Source: an uncultured Prevotellaceae bacterium (lineage in GTDB: Bacteria; Bacteroidota; Bacteroidia; Bacteroidales; Bacteroidaceae). Taken from it: 38,767 nt of DNA. Below the pieces are notes generated by a model, which was not told the DNA's origin, ran no database searches, and saw only the letters and a list, made by a program, of their open reading frames with translations. How positions within the stretch are numbered: position 1 is the stretch's first letter; every line of letters begins with the position of its first letter. Positions 1 through 7,599 of this stretch are shown here, piece by piece. The stretch spans positions 1-38,767 of the forward strand of contig CACXUV010000013.1 in NCBI GenBank assembly GCA_902770845.1, given 5' to 3'. The translations under genes were made by a program, and so were the position numbers.

Positions 1-2629
1 CCACATGCACCACACCAGCATTGTCTCTCACCTCAAGCGTGCCATTGGCCTTGGTGGCCACACGCACTTCTGTTGCCACGCCCATCTCGTCACGGCTCAT
101 CGTGGTGTAGGTGCGTTCCTGGGGAGTTACGCCATGGTCGGCATAGAGAGCCGTGGTCTGGAAATGATAACGGGTAAAGTCGCGCAGGGCATCGATCATC
201 TCCTTGGCACGCATGCGTGCATTCAGGGTGTCGTTCAAATCCTCATCGGAAGGATTGGCATAGCGGTCGTACAGGGCCACGATGTCCGACCAGCGGGGCA
301 GACCACGCTGATAGGCCAGCTCCATGGCGTCGTTGTTGGGCGCATAGAGGGTGTAATCATAAGTATTGAACATCGACACGTTTTCGTCCAAGCAGCTACC
401 GCTGGGACCCGAACGGCGGTTGGCCGTGAAGATGACATAGGCATCCTGCGGGTTGGTTCCGAACGAAGTTTTCTCAGAGCTGATGCCAGCCCACGTAAGA
501 ATATCGGTTCCTGAGGTGAAGCCTGAGCACACGTCGTAGAACTCGCTGAAACGGTCGGCATTGTTCTTCAACGTGGTCGACACGCTGTTGGTGGTGGGCT
601 GAATCACATGGTCAATGCGGTAGGCATAGCCATTCTTCTCCCTGCGAGCTTCGGTGATGACTGCAGGCACATCGCCATTGTCAATCTGTCGGCCACCCTT
701 CACGCGGCCACCTTCGCGTCCGTTCTCCACGTAGATTTCAGCGCCATTCTTGGTCTTATAGTAATGACGACCGTTCTGGCCCAGCACTTCGCCGGGTTCG
801 AGCACAATGGTGTGGGTGTTCAGAATGTCGATGAAGAGCGACTTCACACGCTCGCTGGTGATGCTCACCGTTCCGGTAGAGTCGCCCACTTCGCCCGTGG
901 CGGGGTTGTAATCATACTCTGCCACACGCAGCGTGGCGCCGCCTGCTCCGCCCACAAACTTCAACGCCTTGGGTTCGGAATGCTTCAGCGTGGTGGGATC
1001 CACATAGAAGCGGGCGAAGGCTGCATCGTCGGGAGCCAGGAAAGCCAGGTTGGAGCCCATGGCAGTGAGGTAGAACAGGAAGTTCACGCCCAGTTTGCCA
1101 CCCTTGTCCTCGCTGGCAGCCCAGTTCATGGTGTACATATCAGTATAGGTAAGCGTCGGACCCACCACACTCTCATACTTGTCAGGGCTGATCATTTTTG
1201 TCAATTTATAGAGCACGCCATTGTTGGCAAACTCAATGTCGTAGGTGCCGTCGGCCTTGGTCTGTAACACGTCAAGACTCAGTCCCATGTTCATGTGGGT
1301 GTCATTCTGAACAAACTGGAACTTGCTGGGCACGGTCTCTACAAACGATGGCTTCATCAGGTTGTTGATGAAGTCGCGCAGAATGTCGGGACGGTTCTTG
1401 AACAAGGTGTCAAGATTGGCCACCAAATAGGAATTGTTGTCGTTGGGCAGCTTGCTATACAGGTGCATCAAATAGGCACCATCACCGCCATCCAGGAAGA
1501 AACGCTCCACAGCCGAATCGACAGGTACGAAGAAAGCTCCAATGTCGCTCAGCGTGTGGTCCACGCCGTTGGCAGCATCATTAGGGCTGTATTTGTTCCA
1601 TCCGGGGTTGTATGACAGCTGACTGTTGCCATTGACAGCGGCAAAGTCGGGACGTCCATCGACGGCATGAAACTTCTTGTTGTTCAAGTATTGCCACTCG
1701 TAGATGCGTGGAATTTCGGTCTGTTTGTTCTGGCGTGCCCAGGCATTGTAGTAGTCCGTAAGTTCCTGGTTGAAGATGGGCACTGAGAAATAGTCAAGGA
1801 TGCGGCTCATGTATTTCGTGTCGCTACCGGGACGACGCAACAACTGTCCCATGTTGCCCGGCGGCACCAGCACGTCTTCCATCTGGTGCATGTAACCATT
1901 CATACAGGTCACATCGCTTTTCACGATACGGTTGCCGTAGATGTAGGCCACACCCTGCTCGTAAGGAGAACCGGTGAGCACGGCAAAGTCGCTCTGGCTG
2001 CCCAGCGTGGTAATGCTGTTCTTTAGCATGTGCTCACGTGTGAAATGCACCATCATGGGATCGGTGGCATCGCTCACCAAATACACGTCGCCCGAACGAA
2101 GCTCATCCCAATAAGGATTGTTCTCAGGCAGGCCAACACCACCCACCACATGCTGAATGCTGTCGATGCTCGTAATGCTGGTGGCATGCTTCATAGCCTG
2201 GCCCTTGTCCACAGTGGCCGGATTTTTTGAGGTGTTGCTTCGGTTGGCAAGCATGTTCACCATCAGGGCGTTGTCGAGCATTGAGCCGTTGAGCAGCAGT
2301 TTCTTCTGAGCCAAGCTCAGCTCATCATAGCTCTTCACCCCCCAACTGTTGTTGGCGAAGAAGCGGTCAAAAGCTTCGTCGTTGGCTGGGAACACTGTCT
2401 TCGAGCCTGTACGGTTGAGCGTTTCTGCCTCGTCCAGATCGTCGATCAGGCGCAAATAGTAGGAGAACGTTCCCGTAAGCCCCGTAGAACCAGGGTTCTT
2501 CAGTGTCTGGTAGATGCTGCCGCCAAGCCAGCCAGGCTTCACGTCTTCATCTACTGCCGTATCCTTATCGATACAAGCAGTCATCAATCCCGTTAGTGCG
2601 AGAGAGACACAGAAAAAGAATTTCTTCAT
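1..2629 (-). CDS. Fasciclin (FAS1)-domain lipoprotein, partial at the left edge
   Basis: The reading frame starts at ATG 2629 and stays open for 876 codons to the window edge, so the C-terminus is missing. The first 19 residues form a lipoprotein signal (MKKFFFCVSLALTGLMTAC) with lipobox MTAC and Cys19, so it should be lipid-anchored in the envelope. Downstream, stretches such as TVFPANDEAFDRFF, FLAPDDAAFARFY and TLYAPNNDAMELAY match the 'xxAPTDxAF' signature of FAS1 adhesion domains and occur at least three times, as expected for a multi-FAS1 protein. Other FAS1-like stretches (LLNGSMLDNALM, ILNTHTIVLEPGEVLGQNG) lie between them. In Bacteroidales such proteins often sit in outer-membrane glycan-uptake loci beside SusC/SusD pairs, but no partner is visible here; genes beyond the left edge could supply it. 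Family call fairly sure, substrate unknown. Confidence 0.8.
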   Translation of the reverse strand, partial: MKKFFFCVSLALTGLMTACIDKDTAVDEDVKPGWLGGSIYQTLKNPGSTGLTGTFSYYLRLIDDLDEAETLNRTGSKTVFPANDEAFDRFFANNSWGVKSYDELSLAQKKLLLNGSMLDNALMVNMLANRSNTSKNPATVDKGQAMKHATSITSIDSIQHVVGGVGLPENNPYWDELRSGDVYLVSDATDPMMVHFTREHMLKNSITTLGSQSDFAVLTGSPYEQGVAYIYGNRIVKSDVTCMNGYMHQMEDVLVPPGNMGQLLRRPGSDTKYMSRILDYFSVPIFNQELTDYYNAWARQNKQTEIPRIYEWQYLNNKKFHAVDGRPDFAAVNGNSQLSYNPGWNKYSPNDAANGVDHTLSDIGAFFVPVDSAVERFFLDGGDGAYLMHLYSKLPNDNNSYLVANLDTLFKNRPDILRDFINNLMKPSFVETVPSKFQFVQNDTHMNMGLSLDVLQTKADGTYDIEFANNGVLYKLTKMISPDKYESVVGPTLTYTDMYTMNWAASEDKGGKLGVNFLFYLTAMGSNLAFLAPDDAAFARFYVDPTTLKHSEPKALKFVGGAGGATLRVAEYDYNPATGEVGDSTGTVSITSERVKSLFIDILNTHTIVLEPGEVLGQNGRHYYKTKNGAEIYVENGREGGRVKGGRQIDNGDVPAVITEARREKNGYAYRIDHVIQPTTNSVSTTLKNNADRFSEFYDVCSGFTSGTDILTWAGISSEKTSFGTNPQDAYVIFTANRRSGPSGSCLDENVSMFNTYDYTLYAPNNDAMELAYQRGLPRWSDIVALYDRYANPSDEDLNDTLNARMRAKEMIDALRDFTRYHFQTTALYADHGVTPQERTYTTMSRDEMGVATEVRVATKANGTLEVRDNAGVVHV

Positions 2630-2694
2630 AAAAAAATACTAATTAGTTATTGATTTGTTTTCGATTAATCGTGGTCCTCTTCGGATTCAGAGTG

Positions 2695-2725
2695 CAAAAT
2701 AAACAAAAAAAAGTGAAACAGCCAA
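2695..2725 (-). promoter_or_regulatory. Candidate promoter of the fasciclin lipoprotein gene
   Basis: On the minus strand TTG (2723-2725) is followed after 20 nt by TTATTTTG (2695-2702), one mismatch from the Bacteroidetes -7 box TAnnTTTG. The start codon lies about 65 nt downstream. Confidence 0.45.
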
Positions 2726-2842
2726 AAAATAAGTCTACAATTATTGACATTCATACAACAATTTTTGCAGTCGCACCATCCATCTTCAATTCTTTTTAAC
2801 CATGGTCTTCCCATTTTCCAATCTTTTTTTTCACACGCAACA

Positions 2843-2887
2843 AGGGCTTAACAGACTCTTTTTCAAGCACAGAATCGGTTAAGCCCT
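2843..2887 (-). terminator. Inverted repeat downstream of the Rpn nuclease gene, possible terminator
   Basis: A perfect 10-bp inverted repeat, AGGGCTTAAC / GTTAAGCCCT, with a 25-nt loop lies just past the stop codon of the nuclease gene. There is no immediate U-run on the minus strand (the T-poor stretch is followed only later by A-rich RNA), so termination is uncertain. It sits in the 282-bp gap before the lipoprotein start, where I see no gene. Confidence 0.35.
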
Positions 2888-2911
2888 CAGAATGGGGAAC
2901 AAGACAGATAC

Positions 2912-3928
2912 CTACAGCCTTTCTATCGTTTCCAAAGGCAGCCCGGTGGCGCTACTGATAACCTCGGCTGCAAGGCCCATCCCCTTCATGTTACGCGCAA
3001 TGCTCTCTTTCTCGGCCTGCTTACCTTCGTTTAATCCTTCAGTACGACCTTCCTCAAGACCAGCAGCGCGACCTTCCTCAAGACCAGCAGCACGACCTTC
3101 CTCAAGACCAGCAGCACGACCTTCCTCAAGACCCGCAGCATGTCCTTCTGCACGGCCTTCTGCCAAACCTTCTGCACGGCCTTCTGCCAAACCTTCTGCA
3201 CGGGCATTGCCCAGCACATCGTTCTGTATCATCACTGCATTGATGTGCTCATCGTAAGCATGACGCTCTCGGTCGCTCAGCATCATATATTGCAGTTTGT
3301 GGCGAGCTTCCTGCAATCCTGGTGCAGTGGTGTCGTCGCTGATATGGCCGTTTTTCAGATAGTCCAGCCACTCCTCGATAGGCGTCTTGGCCACGTTGTT
3401 GAATTCATTCACACGAATGATGAAATATTCAGGAAACACATCCTCGGGTGTCCGCATGCGAAGCACACCATTCTCTTTCACGTTCATCATCAGCGTGTCC
3501 TTCGTATGAACCCCCACGAACTGAGTTTTGCCATGATACAGATAATCGTTTCCACGGCCCAGATCGAAATAAATGATATTGATGCTGTACACCTTGCGTA
3601 TGTCACCGTAGGTATTGCCCAGGCTGATATGCTCGGTAATGGCTTTCGACGTGCCATAGAGCACACGTTCCAGATAATGTATTTCGCGCGTTTGCTGTAC
3701 TTCGACAATGAAATACTCGTCACGATCGTTCTTGGCCTTGATGTCCACACGGTTGAACTTATCGTCGGCGCTTTCCTGGTTGCTTTCACTCTCCAACAGC
3801 TCCACGATATGCACCGGCTCGCCCAGCAGCACTGTAATCAGTCCTTCCAGCACACCAAAGTTGGCCTTGTCGCGCAGCATGCGTTTCACAGCCCAGTCGA
3901 ATCTCACATATTTATTCAGTGCATTCAT
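2912..3928 (-). CDS. Rpn family PD-(D/E)XK nuclease (recombination-promoting nuclease / putative transposase)
   Basis: A 338-aa protein of the Rpn/PDDEXK-transposase family common in Bacteroidales. The N-terminal 200 residues carry the nuclease core: D62 in VDIKAK and E76-x-Q78 in IVEVQQ, the D...ExQ variant of the PD-(D/E)XK site. It opens with the typical 'YVRFDWAVKRMLRDKANFGVLEG' region, which families of this kind share. Residues about 242-296 are a low-complexity run of AEGLAEGR and AAGLEEGR octads, likely a charged helix, encoded by 24-bp direct repeats. The C-terminal 40 residues (GMGLAAEVISSATGLPLETIERL) resemble the small helical end found in the family. E. coli RpnA relatives cleave DNA and raise recombination; whether this one is active is not known. 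It stands alone with its own promoter, and shows no terminal inverted repeats of an insertion sequence. Confidence 0.85.
   Translation of the reverse strand: MNALNKYVRFDWAVKRMLRDKANFGVLEGLITVLLGEPVHIVELLESESNQESADDKFNRVDIKAKNDRDEYFIVEVQQTREIHYLERVLYGTSKAITEHISLGNTYGDIRKVYSINIIYFDLGRGNDYLYHGKTQFVGVHTKDTLMMNVKENGVLRMRTPEDVFPEYFIIRVNEFNNVAKTPIEEWLDYLKNGHISDDTTAPGLQEARHKLQYMMLSDRERHAYDEHINAVMIQNDVLGNARAEGLAEGRAEGLAEGRAEGHAAGLEEGRAAGLEEGRAAGLEEGRAAGLEEGRTEGLNEGKQAEKESIARNMKGMGLAAEVISSATGLPLETIERL
3046..3201 (-). repeat. Two in-frame 24-bp tandem repeat arrays inside the Rpn nuclease gene
   Basis: Four 24-bp units (3046-3069, 3070-3093, 3094-3117, 3118-3141) are nearly identical and encode the octad AAGLEEGR. 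After a 12-bp spacer, two identical 24-bp units (3154-3177, 3178-3201) encode AEGLAEGR. Unit length is a multiple of three, so changes in copy number would lengthen or shorten the helix without shifting the frame. Confidence 0.9.
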
Positions 3929-4011
3929 GCCTTACACAATTATAACGTAAACTTATGCTATTTCAGCGTTTGAAGAGAGAGACGCCATCGCATGACGTTT
4001 TTCTCTTGGCT

Positions 4012-4042
4012 GCAAAAATACAGAATAAGTTTGAAATTACAA
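4012..4042 (-). promoter_or_regulatory. Promoter of the Rpn nuclease gene
   Basis: TTG (4040-4042), a 19-nt spacer, then TATTTTTGC (4012-4020) on the minus strand match the Bacteroidetes promoter consensus. The 5' leader would be about 75-80 nt. Confidence 0.6.
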
Positions 4043-4114
4043 AACATTTGATAGAGAAAAAACTGCAGAGCCAACAAGAATGCAGTATCATGAAAAGAGA
4101 ATTGTCGCATGTCC

Positions 4115-4144
4115 ATTTACTATTTGACAATTTACGATTTACGA
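4115..4144. repeat. AT-rich 30-bp repeat, copy 1
   Basis: A 30-bp stretch identical to 18015-18044, about 13.9 kb away, both in intergenic DNA. The shared core reads ATTTACTATTTGACAATTTA and then continues with two TTACGA-type steps. Its first 11 bases recur inverted at 4221-4231. The surrounding 407-bp gap (3929-4335) holds no convincing gene; besides this repeat it contains the nuclease promoter and a terminator. Confidence 0.75.
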
Positions 4145-4278
4145 CTTATTGACTATTTGATTATTGAGTTATTTCGACCCACCTGATGACGTATGTTAAA
4201 TAACAAAACCGAAAAACCGTAAATAGTAAATCGTTAATTCGCAACACATAGCCACCCTGAGAAAGTTAAATATTTGTG

Positions 4279-4314
4279 TAAAAAAATAGGGGACACCCAT
4301 TCGAGCATCCCCTA
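4279..4314 (-). terminator. Terminator of the 975-aa secreted protein gene
   Basis: On the minus strand TAGGGGA ... TCCCCTA (4287-4314) forms a GC-rich hairpin, followed directly by a run of seven or more T residues (4280-4286). It lies 22 nt past the stop codon at 4336, which is textbook geometry for intrinsic termination. Confidence 0.8.
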
Positions 4315-4335
4315 AAATATTACTTTAAAAAAATA

Positions 4336-7263
4336 TTACTTCACCAAATATTTCTTACCATTAACAATATAGAGGCCTTTCTTCAAATTCTTCATGCTAT
4401 TGCCAACCTTCACACCAGTAAGTGTAAATATACCCTTTACAAATGCTTCTGCGTTAGTAGCAACAGTAGTGTTGATGCCAGTACTTTCATTGATACACTC
4501 TTCGAGCACATCGTCAAGTTCCTTCAAACTGAGGTAAATGTTCTGTTTGGCTTTCATTGTGGCAGCAGAAGCTGCAGCAGCCTGGAAACGCTTAATCTTA
4601 TAATTCAAGAAATAAGCAGCAGCCGACTCATCCTCATTCTGAGCCATCAAAGCAGTTGCACGAGCCACCTCAGCCTGCAGATCGGCATCCAATGCAGAAG
4701 TATAAGCACCTTCAGCACCAACATAGAACACGTGGTTATCACCAAAGCCAAAGGTGTTCAAGCCTGTGCCCACTTCAAGAGGATCGGCCTCAAGACCAAA
4801 CTCCACAACCTCTGGTTCATTAGACGTCTTCACATAATAAACAGAATAAAGCAGAGGTGTTTTACCATTCAAATTGCGGAAAGGTGCAGTTTCTTCACCC
4901 TTGGCATTACCATGAGGAGCGTAGCATTTTGACACCACAATAGAATCAGGAGTACCATCCAGACCAAAGAACAGACGAACAGGTGTTGCATCAAAAGTGG
5001 TATCTACCACAACCTCATTCTCATCATAAATCAAAGCAGCCGTAGCCATACGATAAGAATTATTATCATTTGTAGCATAAGCCGCAGCACGATATTCATA
5101 AACGCCAGCAGCTGTTAGGGTTACGGTCTGCTGTGCCTTACCACCCAAGGTCACTGTACTACCACGCCACTGATTAGCGTAGCTGGCCACACCTGCAGTA
5201 CCAAGCTGCCACTGCTTATAGGTGCCCGTTCCTGTAAAAGTCCAACCATTATCAGTAAAGCTGGTAGAAGTTTTATTACCAGAAGAAAGTGAGAAGTCAC
5301 CATTCTGGATAGAGATTTCAGCAGGATTCTGACGCGAAGCGCATGTAATCTTGAACGAAACGATAGCAGCTTCTATTTCTGCAATTGCAGCCTTAAACTC
5401 AGCATTCTGATTAACCTCTGTAATTCCATCAATGAGAGCCTGTGCAGCTGACACCGCAGCCTGCAACTTTGCACGTTCAGCAGCATCGCCATCTGCATTC
5501 AAAGGATTGTCAAGTACTGCCTGTCCATTAGCCGTAGCAGTCTTAATATCATCCTGTACAGCATTCTGATTAATTATCCAGTTCTTGGCACGGCTAAGAG
5601 CATTCACCTGAGCCAAAAGAGCATCTTTCAATTCATTCAGTTCAGCGATGCCTGCTTCAGTCACAGGTATGCTGCAAGTACTGTCCTGAGGTGCCTGATC
5701 ATAAGAAGCCAGCAAAACGGGCTCAGCAACCTCAATAGCACGCTGCAATGAATCTTTCTCCCAAATATATCCAGCAACATCTGTGGGATAATTAGCCAAA
5801 CGTTTTTCCAGTTCTCTCTGCTGAGTCCACACGTTCTTAAGAGCAGATTCCCAATTCAACTGCATCTCAGACTTACCAATCTGACGGAACTCCGGATTAC
5901 GCAAGCTAACCTTAAAGCCACCCTCATAATAGGGGGGGAAGAGGAAACCTGCCTGTACAGTACCACCTTCTTTCACCTCACCAATCATGTAATAACGCTT
6001 CCAGTAGTAGCCATTCAGCGTATCAGCAACATCCGTGTACTTGTAATTAGGATTAGCAGCAGCCAGTTCTTCTTCTGTTGCAGGACGCATTACAAGGGTA
6101 TCAGTTCCTACGAACATACTGGGACCACTCCATACACGGGTGTGATCATCATCATAACGCCAACCATTATTGCCGGGATTTGTAACAGCTGCAGAAACAG
6201 CCTGAGCCTCAATGGCAATAAAATATTTACCAGGCTCCAAATCTGTTCTGGTCACAACAACGCCACGAACAGTGCCCGACTGGTTCTGACCTCTCTGGAT
6301 AGCAGCGGTTGCCACATAGCCATCATTTTCAGGACGCTCCAGATAGCCAACATAGTCAGAAGGCTGAGACCACTTTTTACCTTTATCGGCACCCATATTG
6401 GAGAATCCCCAACGGTCACCAACAGTCTTCCAGCTTCCAGCAATGGTAGCATTGTTCATGTTGTTCCAGTTTGCCGAAGCATGCGTCGACCAGTCGCCTG
6501 AATTGGTGTTACCACCATTGTTATTCATGAACTCATCAAAATAAGTATTAAAGTCGGCAATCAGTGCTTCCATTGCTTCTGCAACCTCATTTTGCTGAGG
6601 ATCAGCGACAGCTTCTTTCATGGCACTAACAATACCCTCAAACTCGTCACGTCCTTCACTCAGATCTGGTTCCTGAAGCAATTTTTCAGCATAAGCAATC
6701 AGGCGTTCCACGATACGAACATCATAAACTTCTTCTACTGCATGAAGCGAAATATTCGTTATTTGTGTTCCTACAGGCAGGCTTGTAGCAGAGAACCTAA
6801 TTGTCTCACCAGTGTGTGCGCTGATAGTATCAACCACCATAGCCCAAGTGCTGCCAGCACTAACAAAATGATTATAGCTCACAGTCTCACCAGCTGTCGT
6901 TACCTTTGACAATGTGATACCCTTATTCACATCAGCCTTTGTGAGATTCTGAATGTAATAACACACTGCATACAGACCAGGTTGACTTACACTCCACTCC
7001 TGAGCAAGAGGAGAATCGGTGGCCGCCTTGCTCTCAACGACATTCTCGCCATTTGGTCCCATAGACTCTGCAATGCCCCATACCTCGGTGTCTTCCGTCC
7101 AGTTATCAAGCTGGTCGGCAAAACTGCCGTTCTTCACAAGGTCAGCGCCCATTACCTTGAATCTCTGAGGCTGAGGTGCCAGGATGTAGTCGCCCACTTC
7201 ATAGGCGAAAGCACCAGTGGTGCACACCATTGCAAGAGCAGCTAAAAGTAGTTTTTTTCTCAT
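4336..7263 (-). CDS. Large secreted modular protein with T9SS-type C-terminal tail (unknown function)
   Basis: A 975-aa exported protein with a clear signal peptide (MRKKLLLAALAMVCTTGAFA). I read three beta-sandwich, carbohydrate-binding-like segments: about 40-175 (opens DLVKNGSFADQLDNW), about 255-470, and about 655-870 (opens ISIQNGDFSLSSGNK, with an aromatic-rich GWTFTGTGTYKQWQ). Alpha-helical FIVAR-like linkers rich in Ala and Glu separate them (about 180-245 and 470-640). The last 40 residues (GIFTLTGVKVG...KKGLYIVNGKKYLVK) resemble the short T9SS sorting domain of Prevotella exported proteins. No catalytic signature is recognised. It lies downstream of the PL11-solenoid gene in the same direction but has its own promoter and terminator. 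The gene is visibly less GC-rich than the lyase genes next to it. A surface glycan-binding role is inference only. Confidence 0.7.
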   Translation of the reverse strand: MRKKLLLAALAMVCTTGAFAYEVGDYILAPQPQRFKVMGADLVKNGSFADQLDNWTEDTEVWGIAESMGPNGENVVESKAATDSPLAQEWSVSQPGLYAVCYYIQNLTKADVNKGITLSKVTTAGETVSYNHFVSAGSTWAMVVDTISAHTGETIRFSATSLPVGTQITNISLHAVEEVYDVRIVERLIAYAEKLLQEPDLSEGRDEFEGIVSAMKEAVADPQQNEVAEAMEALIADFNTYFDEFMNNNGGNTNSGDWSTHASANWNNMNNATIAGSWKTVGDRWGFSNMGADKGKKWSQPSDYVGYLERPENDGYVATAAIQRGQNQSGTVRGVVVTRTDLEPGKYFIAIEAQAVSAAVTNPGNNGWRYDDDHTRVWSGPSMFVGTDTLVMRPATEEELAAANPNYKYTDVADTLNGYYWKRYYMIGEVKEGGTVQAGFLFPPYYEGGFKVSLRNPEFRQIGKSEMQLNWESALKNVWTQQRELEKRLANYPTDVAGYIWEKDSLQRAIEVAEPVLLASYDQAPQDSTCSIPVTEAGIAELNELKDALLAQVNALSRAKNWIINQNAVQDDIKTATANGQAVLDNPLNADGDAAERAKLQAAVSAAQALIDGITEVNQNAEFKAAIAEIEAAIVSFKITCASRQNPAEISIQNGDFSLSSGNKTSTSFTDNGWTFTGTGTYKQWQLGTAGVASYANQWRGSTVTLGGKAQQTVTLTAAGVYEYRAAAYATNDNNSYRMATAALIYDENEVVVDTTFDATPVRLFFGLDGTPDSIVVSKCYAPHGNAKGEETAPFRNLNGKTPLLYSVYYVKTSNEPEVVEFGLEADPLEVGTGLNTFGFGDNHVFYVGAEGAYTSALDADLQAEVARATALMAQNEDESAAAYFLNYKIKRFQAAAASAATMKAKQNIYLSLKELDDVLEECINESTGINTTVATNAEAFVKGIFTLTGVKVGNSMKNLKKGLYIVNGKKYLVK

Positions 7264-7335
7264 ACTCTTTAAATTTAGTTATTAATAAAATTAGATAAAA
7301 TGTAGTTCAAACGTTTTGGTATATATACTTCGGGT

Positions 7336-7368
7336 GCAAAGATACGACATTTTCTTGATATAACGCAA
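7336..7368 (-). promoter_or_regulatory. Promoter of the 975-aa secreted protein gene
   Basis: TTG (7366-7368), a 21-nt spacer, then TATCTTTGC (7336-7344) on the minus strand, an exact Bacteroidetes -7 box, about 75 nt before the start codon. The 336-bp gap 7264-7599 otherwise holds only the terminator at 7471-7518. Confidence 0.75.
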
Positions 7369-7470
7369 GAAAATATGACAATATTTTTTGCCATTCTGCT
7401 TTGTTTTTTGCTTTGAGCACTTCTGTCTTACACCTTTATTTTAATAATACAAAGGACCATTTTCCAAAAT

Positions 7471-7518
7471 AAAAAAAACAGAAATACGCAAAGCGACTAT
7501 AGCATCGCTTTGCGTATT
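7471..7518 (-). terminator. Terminator of the PL11-solenoid gene
   Basis: A perfect 14-bp stem, AATACGCAAAGCGA (7483-7496) with TCGCTTTGCGTATT (7505-7518), loop of 8 nt, is followed on the minus strand by an uninterrupted T-run (7472-7479). It lies about 80 nt beyond the stop at 7600. Confidence 0.85.
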
Positions 7519-7599
7519 CAATTCTATGTTCTTTTACTTCAGCCGCAACAGGCTGAAGCAATTCTTCACAAGGAAGAGTCATTTCATCACAGAGACGAA

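Noticed and set aside
3955-4152. 65-codon plus-strand frame upstream of the nuclease gene
   Set aside because: It overlaps the nuclease promoter and the AT-rich repeat, and its product has no recognisable feature.
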